Of a stretch of 64,000 bases of DNA, positions 57,084-64,000 are shown piece by piece. The translations under genes were made by a program, and so were the position numbers. The DNA lies in NCBI GenBank assembly GCA_037783545.1, contig JBBELK010000634.1, positions 1 through 64,000 on the forward strand. Direction: 5' to 3'. Positions within the stretch are counted from its first letter, which is position 1. Each line of letters starts with the position of its first letter. Under the pieces are notes generated by a model, which had not been told where the DNA came from, made no database searches, and saw only the letters and a list, made by a program, of their open reading frames with translations. This DNA comes from Henricia sp. BOLD:AAB3569 (lineage: Eukaryota; Echinodermata; Asteroidea; Spinulosida; Echinasteridae).

Positions 57084-58970
57084 TACACCCCTTTACTAAA
57101 CCAGGAAATCACTAAAAGACTCGAAGAGGGTTCGGTGGAGCTTTTAGGAGCTGTTGATGCCGTGGCTCCCCTTAGGTGCGTGAATGCTTTGTCAATCTAG
57201 CCAAAAAAGGGTACATGAAGGGTCCGAACCTTTGGTGCAGGGACTCGCCATTCAAACTAGTCTCGTTGAGCGACATTGTAAAATCAGTTCAGAAAGGGGG
57301 ATGTTTTCAAGCACGAATGATGCCCAAGGATAAAAACAAATTTTGCTCAGTAACGAATCCAAAACCTTTTGCGGTTTCGAGTGGGGAGGCTACTTTTTTT
57401 TCAAGATACAGCACCTTTAAAAACAGTGCATATGTTTACTCAATTGGGTTTTGACAATAATGACAATATACTCAATATGTTTTGACAATTGGGTTTTGTC
57501 TCTCTACCTGGTTAAAAACCAGGGGCATCCATACTGAAATTTGGATTGATGATCGTTTCGTGGGCGAAGCTTGCCCATCACGCATCCCTTAAAACAAAAT
57601 TTAAAGCTGACGAACGTCTTATTTTGTTTCCCCCAGGGCACACTTGAAATGCAAGACGACACCGCATATTCAAGGGCAGGAAGGGCCTTGAATTTTGTTT
57701 GCTATATGCAAACGAAGTTGGGTTTCTTTATCAACTTTGATAAGGGGATGGGTATATGCTTTCGTTCTGGATTCCGGAAAAGAAAAAACGATAATTTGCG
57801 GAGATCAGAGAGGAAACCCTATTGACAGGGGATGTGTCTCTCAAGATGATGCAGTGGTTCATAGGAAAGTGCCACAGCCTAATGCTAGTTTTTCCGGCTG
57901 CAGCTTTCTTTGTCAGGTAATGTTGCCTCCTTCTGACGCATCTCGACGACATCTACCCCGTATGTTTGACGGACGCCGTTCGAGATGAAGTGCTTTTTTG
58001 GCGTTTCGTCGACTCCTGACCCGAGCCAATTCCTTGGAGAAAGCAGAGACACATGGAGCTTCGTTTAAGTTCAGACGCCTCTGGATACAAATGGGCAGAC
58101 GTTCTCGAGCTTGGCCAAGAATCTATATCATTTGGTGACTACTGGCCAGAAGACGTCAGAACCGCGACAGACGTCTGCTTCAAAGAGGCGCTTGCCCTTT
58201 ATTTTTTGCTTATATCCACCATCGATTTGCTTTGGGATAAACGTGTTGACGTTTGGGTGGAATCCATGGGTCTTTTTAACGTTTGGAACGGTTACAAAGC
58301 AAGATCTCACAATTTACTGAAGGTGATGAAGCTCGTCGTTATGCTGGCTGTTGAGGCAAATTTCGAAGTGGACTCCAACGGACGCTAACCCCGCCGACAC
58401 TCCATCCAGACGGCTTTCTAGAGCAGATGCGCGTCTGGCCGCCCACTCGTGGCAGCTTTTTCAGAGAGAATTCGGTGGATCGGCCGGTTTTAAGTGGGAT
58501 TTAATGGCACTTCCGTCCAATGTGCAGAAGGGGAAGGATGGTCGCCCTCTTAAATTATTCTCGAGGTTTCCGGTCCATGGCTCTGCCGGGGTAAATATCT
58601 TTGCTCAAGCATGCCCTCGGCAGGAGAATTTGTACGCGTTTCCGCCGTTCGTCCTTATCCCAGAACTGGTCAAATTGTTTCTTAAATAGGGCGAGCTGGA
58701 GGTTACTATTGTAGTCCCCAGGCATCAGCATCCGAGACCTTGGTGGCCTCATCTCAGCTCGTTTGCAACGCAGGCGCTTCGTATAGCATCGAAGGGCCAG
58801 AAAGGTGTCTTTGAATTCCTGTCTCGGCATGGCTTTCGGCTCGACGCAGTAGGTCTCCCCTTTGAAGTATGGGCTTTGAGATGCTTCTTCCCAGGTGATA
58901 GCCACATTGCGATGGAACCCCAGCTTCCGAAGAGGCGGTCGGTAATGCTCGTTTCAGACTCGATGTATAT
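57084..58970 (+). pseudogene. Ngaro-type RT-RNase H and C-terminal region, decayed
   Basis: Plus-strand fragments of a DIRS-superfamily pol: EITKRLEEGSVELLGAVDAV (57100), NLWCRDSPFKLVSLSDIVK (57219-57284), GFEWGGY in another frame (57373), QLGF/YSIGF, then LDSGKEKTIICGDQ (57768), RLSSDASGYKWADVLELGQE (58056, RNase H), FKEALALYFLL, NPADTPSRRLSRADARLAA (58390), FKWDLMALPSNVQKGKDG and VNIFAQACPRQENLYAFPPF (58590). The last blocks are hallmarks of Ngaro elements. Many frameshifts; the (Y/F)xDD box was not found, and about 150 bp of RT core around 57455-57620 look deleted. Upstream end is truncated by the LINE at 57083. Confidence 0.75.
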
Positions 58971-59918
58971 ATAAGGACTTGGTGGCTTTCAGTTGGCCTG
59001 CTTCGCTAAAGATGGAACATATAGCGTTAATGGAGGCGCAAATGTTTTGGTGTTGTGCGAGATTCTCGCTTCGGCGTGCGAGTATAGTCAGAGGGATGTC
59101 GCGGTTCTTCATTGTGGGATAAACGACATTAGTTGAGGCAGCACAGCAGTTGCAGTGCGGAGTCTGATTAAGGCGATGGTGCCACGCATCTAAACTCCTC
59201 AAAAAAAGTTCGGAAAGTCAACTTAAGTTTGACTGACGATTTCTCTCTTGTTACTAAATCATTTCCCTTGAATTTGGTATCATTGGAAAGCCCTGTTATT
59301 CTTCTTTACAGTGATGTGTCATTTGTTATGATTAATCAATTGGGGGATGTGCAGTATAGCGGAATACAGGGGTGAGTGGAAAGTGAAATGTCACAAAATT
59401 CACCGCTAATGTCATGCAGTGCATTCCCATTTGCTTGGAGGATGGGAGTGTGTCAATGCACTTTTTGACAATAGCAATGCATTTTGTGACATTTCACTTT
59501 ACATCCACCCCCGTATTCAGCTGTGCTGCACATCCCCTAATTGCTTAATCATAACAAATGACACATCATCGTAAAGAGGAATAACGGGGCTTTCCAATTA
59601 TATACAATTCAAGGAAAATTAATTTGCAACAAGAGAGAAATCGTCAGTCAAACGTGACTTTCCGAACTTTTTTTGAGAAGTTTATGTCATCGGTTCAAAG
59701 AAGTGAAATTTTTCCTTTCCTTAATGTGCCGAACGAAGAACACCCGTATGAATAGGGTTGTCGCCTCAGCGAACGCGGCGTTGAAGGAAGTTTGTGCTGA
59801 GCTAGGGTGGAGCTACCTAGGGAACGATCACATCACGCAGCTTGACCTTAGGGACGAAGTGCATCTCGCGTTTTGGGGCAGCGTCAAACTGCACAGAAAG
59901 CTCCAGTTGTTTCTTTAG
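58930..59918 (+). pseudogene. Ngaro-associated SGNH hydrolase domain, split by a MITE
   Basis: Following the RNase H region, one frame reads MLVSDSMY (Ser in place of Gly in the GDS motif; catalytic Ser codon 58960), then GGFQLACF and NGGANVLVLCEILASACEY, DVAVLHCGINDIS (Asn of block III at 59122), VRSLIKAMVPRI, and after the MITE NAALKEVCAELGWSYLGND and LDLRDEVHLAFWGS (Asp 59853 and His 59862). The order Ser, Gly, Asn, Asp-x-x-His is that of SGNH/GDSL esterases. Two in-frame stops (58972 and 59134) interrupt it. SGNH-type hydrolase frames are known from some animal Ngaro elements; the role is not established. Exon or frame boundaries with the RNase H were not determined. Confidence 0.75.
59193..59682. 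mobile_element. 490-bp palindromic MITE inside the SGNH domain
   Basis: Ends AACTCCTCAAAAAAAGTTCG and its complement, TA on both sides (59191-59192 and 59683-59684). About 230-bp arms meet at 59430-59450. Half copies are at 7719-7966 and 8197-8443. Confidence 0.92.
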
Positions 59919-59942
59919 TTAGATCTCTTCTCCAGGCACGTT

Positions 59943-61170
59943 TTGGCGTCACCCCGAGTCAGCGAACCATGTAATCTTCGGGATTTACAGATAGAGTTGG
60001 CTAACAGGTTAAAGCAGCTGGACAATTTGGTGGACAGTCGGCCCTACAACAGGCAGAAGACCAGCCTTAAAACCAGCTTAGGCACGTTCCTTAAGCCCCC
60101 GTCACACTTATTCGGAATTAGCAGGAATCAAGCAGAACCAGCCGGAATGACAAATTTTCAAAATTCGTGCCACGTTCGGGCGGGAATTTCAAACTGACCA
60201 ACATTCTTACAGCTTTGTAAGAATGCCGTTCGAATACTTATAATGCGCTTCGAGCCGTGCTGAAAAATGTGTTTATAATGTAACACGAATGTCCCGAGTG
60301 TACCAAGAATCCCACCGGAATGGTCCCCGATAGGGTATAAAACGCTGCCGAATCTGGCATTTTCATCAGTCTCAGCCCAGACCATGTTGCTTTGCGGCAG
60401 CTAGCTGCGTTTTCATGCGATTCGGTGGTGTTCTGAATTACGTCCGGACTCATTCAAGGGCCAATCGGGACGTTCCGACTGCATTCGAGATGTATTCGAG
60501 CGGCAATAGAAATATTCAGAAGGCATTCGAAGTGCATTCCAGCTGAACTATTTTAGTATCAAAATAGATTCCGGCAGCAATCGAGATACACTCGAGGTGC
60601 ATTCCGGCTCATTCGAGGCACATTCGGAACATTCTGGCAGGATTGCCATGGCTTGCCATTTCGATTTTTCCCTCGAACGGGATCAGAATGTTTCGAATTC
60701 TGTTTGAATGCCGTAAGAATAGTTAGAATGCAGTCAAAATGCAGTTAGAATATACTTCGAATGCCGTTCGATATTTCTCCTCTTCGATCGAATGCACCTC
60801 GAATGTTTTGAGCATGAGCAAAACATTCGGGCCGGCCACAGGAATGGGCCCAAATGTTTGGAATGCACTCAGAATGCAGTCAGAATTTTTAGAATGCACT
60901 TCGAATATCCCGGAATACACGAGGAAGTTTTATCCCGACGGCATTCCGGCTCAATCCGCCTCTAGTGTGACTGGGGTATTAGGGAGAACCATCGTTCAGG
61001 TTACCACATCACGGATAGTGCTATTCTTGAAGCAGCCACTCTGGAGGACATTGTCAAGTTTTTGATTGATCGCGATTCGAGGGGTAGAACGCAGGTACAT
61101 GCACTCGGTTACAGGAATTTGGGGAAGCACGGCTCTTTTCCTTGTAGGTGTAATCAACAGTTTTGGCGAT
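59943..61170 (+). pseudogene. Ngaro-type tyrosine recombinase, N-terminal part, split
   Basis: The frame begins in the region ASPRVSEPCNLRDLQIELAN (59943) and continues through LKQLDNLVDSRPYNRQKTSL before a Harbinger-type MITE (60094-60978). After it, in another frame, come ATLEDIVKFLIDRDSRGRTQ and KHGSFPCRC (61036-61150). An (A/T)PEDV.(R/K)FL..KD..G.T.VH segment with a Cys pair is typical of the N-terminal SAM-like region of Ngaro recombinases. The catalytic R...HxxR...Y part is not visible, so the gene is truncated at about 61170. It lies 25 bp downstream of the hydrolase stop. Confidence 0.6.
60094..60978. mobile_element. Harbinger-type MITE with TTA duplication
   Basis: Ends AGCCCCCGTCACACT and (complement) TACCCCAGTCACACT; TTA at 60091-60093 and 60979-60981. 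Interior has many CATTCGA and GCATTC words, and a TATA-like GTATAAAACGCTGCC (60335-60349), suggesting it is an internal-deletion derivative that keeps a promoter. Open frames here arise from the repeats. Confidence 0.85.
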
Positions 61171-61798
61171 GATGTGAGATAACCTGAGAGATGTGATTCA
61201 CAGTTTTTCTCAGGGGACTTTGGGCTACAAGACCCATCGGCATGCAGACGTTTGATGAAAACAACACACAAATTCAAGCTTTACTCGTTAAAAAGCAAAA
61301 TGCCTATAAAAGCAACGCCGACATCCCGTGCTACAAGAGGAGCAACACAACGATTAAAGTCTGCTTGGGCAATTCCGTCATATGTGGGACCAGTGGTCGT
61401 ACGACAAAGCTAGTAATGCCCCGCTTTCACTTACGCTACGAATATCCCGAATCGGTAATTTGTCCGGTTCGTAGATAATTCTCAAATGTTTATTGCAGTT
61501 CTTAAATGATTCTTAGTTGATTCCTTATCATTCGTACAGTTCGCGTGAGTTCGTCGAGCCGCCACGAAAGTTTTTGTTTGGCAAAAACTTTCGTGGGAGG
61601 GTTTACGAATTTCAATTTCATAGATGTATCGTAAACACTTCGTAACCCTTTCTTATCCTCCTCAACAGCTTCGAAATCGATTCTTTTGCATTCTGGGCTA
61701 TTCTTGGCCATTCGTGTCTCCCTCAAATTCGTGGACCCACGCCGAAAACATCCCGAAACAGCCACGAATGTCCCGAATGTAGTACGAATTTTCGTGGC
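61171..61798. other. Spacer and 5' region of the second MADF/Myb-like gene
   Basis: Contains a perfect 15-bp hairpin at 61562-61596 and several CACGAA(T/A)/TTCG words like those in the neighbouring MITE. The left end of the parent element is not resolved. Confidence 0.4.
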
Positions 61799-61805
61799 TA
61801 TAAGA
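61799..61805 (+). promoter_or_regulatory. TATA-like box of second MADF/Myb-like gene
   Basis: TATAAGA in a GCTATAAGAAGCGGCG context, 90 bp before ATG 61895; similar layout to 27366 and 60335 in the other Harbinger-type elements. Confidence 0.55.
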
Positions 61806-61894
61806 AGCGGCGCCGAACTGATCAGGTCATAACAGTTCCCGGAGTGCTGCAGTACACATCTCGACGAAATTCAAGAACTATCAAGAACTCTACG

Positions 61895-62983
61895 ATGCCA
61901 CGAAAACCCAGGGCTTCCAGCAAGGGCAAGGGACGCCGCAAAGGCCGAGAAAATGGAGAGGACAGCCCGAGGGGACCAACACCTCCACCAGACGACCTCC
62001 CTCCAGCAGATGGGGCCGACCAAGATCTTCACAGAGGAAGGGCGCCCGCAGGAGGAGGAAGACCAGCCGCAAGAGGTCGTGGAGGAGGCCGACGACGCTG
62101 CTGACGGGGAAGCTACTCCATCCCCGGGGTCCCAGGGGTCCAAGGCAAAGAAGGCGATGATCCTGTCAAACCTTAATAAAGAAGAACAAGAGGAGGTAAC
62201 TGTTCTACCGTATTTATACGTGATATTCCTTTATTAATAATTACTCTAATATATCGTCATTTTACAATTATTTGGTATGGTGTTCAAGGTTTTGATTTTG
62301 TATACATTACAACTATATTATTATTATTCTAGGTGGCCCTCTTTCTAGAACAACACGACTTCATCTACAATAAGAGGCGGAGGGACCACATGTTTGCCGC
62401 CAAGAAGAACAGGGAGTGGGAGGACCTGGACAAGAAGATGGGCAAGGAGGTCAAGGCCCTAACCACCTTCTTCGAAAGCATCAGGACTCAGATTGGCAAG
62501 CTGATGCGGACCAAGAGTGGCCAGGCAAGCAAGGAGTTCACTGAGAGGCAGCATTGGATCTGGAACCGCTTCTAGTTCCTGATTCCGCACATCAGCCAGG
62601 TCACGAAGAGGAACATGCAGAGCCTCAAGGCTGCTACCACCCTGCCGGACCTGGGAGATCCTGAGGACAATGACCAGGACGTGGACCAGCAGGAACCGAC
62701 TGTGACCACGCCACCGTTCACCACCACCCCAAGTTCCACCATCACCAAGACCAGCACCTCCAGAGGTGGCAAAGGAAAGGGGAGAGGGCCAGCCATGGAG
62801 CAAGAAGATGACTTTGTCGCGGAGATGGCCAGCTCGAAGGAGAGACAGGAGAAGCTGCTCCAGATCCTCCAACCCCCTGTCTATGCCTCCTCCTCGTCAC
62901 TGGCAGCAGACCTACCCACAGCAAGGCCAGTGGCAGCAAGATCCGTTTCAGTGGCCCCCAAAGCCTGTGGGTCCTCCTGCTAG
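61895..62983 (+). pseudogene. Second Harbinger-type MADF/Myb-like protein, broken
   Basis: Start MPRKPRASSKGKGRRKGR at 61895, basic. The acidic part is in another frame (EEEDQPQEVVEEADDAAD from about 62020), so a frameshift lies between. It continues as SNLNKEEQEE to a GTAACT donor at 62196; exon 2 starts at 62333 after TTATTATTCTAG with VALFLEQHDFIYNKRRRD, ...KIGKLM-like LMRTKSGQASKEFTERQHW, WIWNRF, then TAG at 62573, then FLIPHISQVTKRN and a Thr/Ser-rich tail to 62983. The sister gene at 25595-27258 has FQFL in place of F-stop-FL, so a CAG to TAG change is likely. Expected to be a nuclear DNA-binding partner of a Harbinger transposase; no transposase is present nearby in this window. Confidence 0.75.
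62196..62332 (+). other. Intron of second MADF/Myb-like gene
   Basis: 137 bp with GTAACT donor and TTATTCTAG acceptor; phase 0 (EE/VALF). The position differs from the intron of the sister gene. Confidence 0.75.
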
Positions 62984-63002
62984 TGTTTGACAGTCCCAAA
63001 AT

Positions 63003-63023
63003 CCATCATCATCATCATCATTC
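63003..63023. repeat. (ATC)n microsatellite tail of LINE
   Basis: Six ATC repeats; on the minus strand a GAT-repeat 3' tail, placed directly after the LINE 3' UTR. Confidence 0.7.
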
Positions 63024-64000
63024 ATTTATTTGCTACACATATGCGTACACATACAGTAGAATGTTTGTGGTCATCGTGCTTTTAAAAAAAGTAAACATAC
63101 AAACAGTACAAAATATTACACATTAAATTACACAATAAGAACATTGAATATTTCATATAATTCATACAAAACAGTTACAAGTTACGACTACAAAGGATTT
63201 GCACGCTCACTGGGCCAGGTCGCTAGAGATTGCTCGCACAGCTGCAGGAAAAAACTATTTCCTATGACGTTCAGAATGCACAGCTGGGGATCTATAGCGC
63301 CTACCAGACGGTAACAGTTAAAATAGGTGGTACCCAGGGTGAGACTTGTCTGAAATAATACTCTGAGCTCGCTTAAGAACCCTTGTCTCATAAATGGACT
63401 GAATAGCCGGCAAATCGAGACCAATAATTTTAGATGCTGTCTTAACAACCCGATTCATAAGGCGACCATTGTCAACTGTAGTGTTACCAAACCAGACTGT
63501 GGTCGACAGCACTAATGTACTCTCAATCACTGCCAGGTAAAACTTAGTCAGCAATGCTGTACTCAATCCGAAGCTTCTCAGGCGACGGAGAAAAAACATC
63601 CGCTGCTGGGCCTTCTTGACACAGGAATGCACATGTGCTTCCCAAGACAGGTCACTGGAAATATGGATGCCAAGAAACTTGAAGGTGTCAACCATTTGTA
63701 CTTCACTGCCGTCAATAAACAAGGGCATAATGACAGTCTTATTTCTTCGAAAATCAACAATCATCTCCCTTGTTTTGGCGACATTCAACTTCAAGTTATT
63801 CTCGGCACACCATGCAACCAGATCATCTACCTGGTGACATACATTTACACCAAGTCCCAAAGCATTTAGTTTAACATACAGTTTTGAGGGCAGAATGGTA
63901 TTAAATGCCGAACTGAAATCAAGAAACAGTAACCTAGCATAGGAAGACTTCCTCTTATCTAGATGTGGATACAAATACTGCAGTACTAATGACACGGCGT
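63024..64000 (-). pseudogene. CR1/L2-like LINE RT with core deletion (runs off the window)
   Basis: Minus-strand frame 63995-63318 begins within RT motif A (LLFLDFSSAFNTILPSKLY) and goes to KLNALGLGVNVC. It then jumps directly to QVDDLVAWCAENNLKLNVAK, DGSEVQMVDTFKFLGIHIS, KKAQQRMFFLRRLRSFG, STTVWFGNTT and YETRVLKRAQSII. The part in between normally holds the priming loop and the FADD catalytic box (about 60-90 residues); it is missing without loss of frame. After a stop at 63318 the tail continues in part (LLPSGRRYRS, then FFPAAV). The 3' UTR reaches the (ATC)n at 63003. The 5' part lies beyond 64000. Confidence 0.85.

Overview
This window looks like intergenic or heterochromatic DNA of a multicellular animal, most likely a marine invertebrate and possibly an echinoderm or other invertebrate deuterostome. 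Spliceosomal introns, tRNA-derived SINEs, CR1/L2-like and RTE-like LINEs, DIRS and Ngaro tyrosine-recombinase retrotransposons, PIF/Harbinger, Tc1 and hAT-type DNA elements, and many palindromic MITEs all fit that group. The phylum is inference only. No host gene can be called with confidence. Almost every long reading frame belongs to a transposable element, and nearly all of them carry stops, frameshifts or deletions.

Layout. 0.96-5.0 kb: a minus-strand DIRS-type element (gag, RT-RNase H, tyrosine recombinase). 6.3-12.9 kb: two Tc1-like 3' halves joined in opposite orientation, hit by a 4.4 kb foldback-like element with ~1 kb arms, an unclassified insert and a hAT MITE with an exact 8-bp target duplication. 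13.4-18.5 kb: palindromic MITEs, including a 642-bp palindrome, and a tRNA-derived SINE. 18.65-20.25 and 28.63-29.4 kb: two ends of a CR1-like LINE flanking 8.4 kb that holds a ~6.0 kb PIF/Harbinger element (transposase plus MADF/Myb-like partner). The boundaries of this Harbinger are supported by a paralogous empty site at 46.47 kb. 29.9-34.1 kb: tandem ~350-bp repeats rich in TGACGTCA. 34.9-44.3 kb: four repeat units (~1.47 kb core), each starting with a SINE, in which several insertions can be read as filled versus empty sites.

45.7-46.2 kb: a mariner-type MITE that carries a minisatellite. 49.0-50.0 kb: a possible two-exon host gene (weak). 50.6-55.17 kb: a broken Ty3/gypsy element with a V-core SINE in its integrase. 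55.17-57.03 kb: an RTE-like LINE on the minus strand. 57.1-61.2 kb: a decayed Ngaro-type element with RT-RNase H, an SGNH-hydrolase domain and the start of a tyrosine recombinase, interrupted by two MITEs. 61.8-63.0 kb: a second Harbinger-type MADF/Myb-like gene. 63.0-64.0 kb: a minus-strand LINE whose RT core has been cleanly deleted.

The interest of the window lies in insertion archaeology (nesting order, empty sites, target duplications) and in two composite architectures: the Ngaro-SGNH element and the foldback-like element with tandem subrepeats in its arms. Family assignments come from reading motifs by eye; no database search was run.
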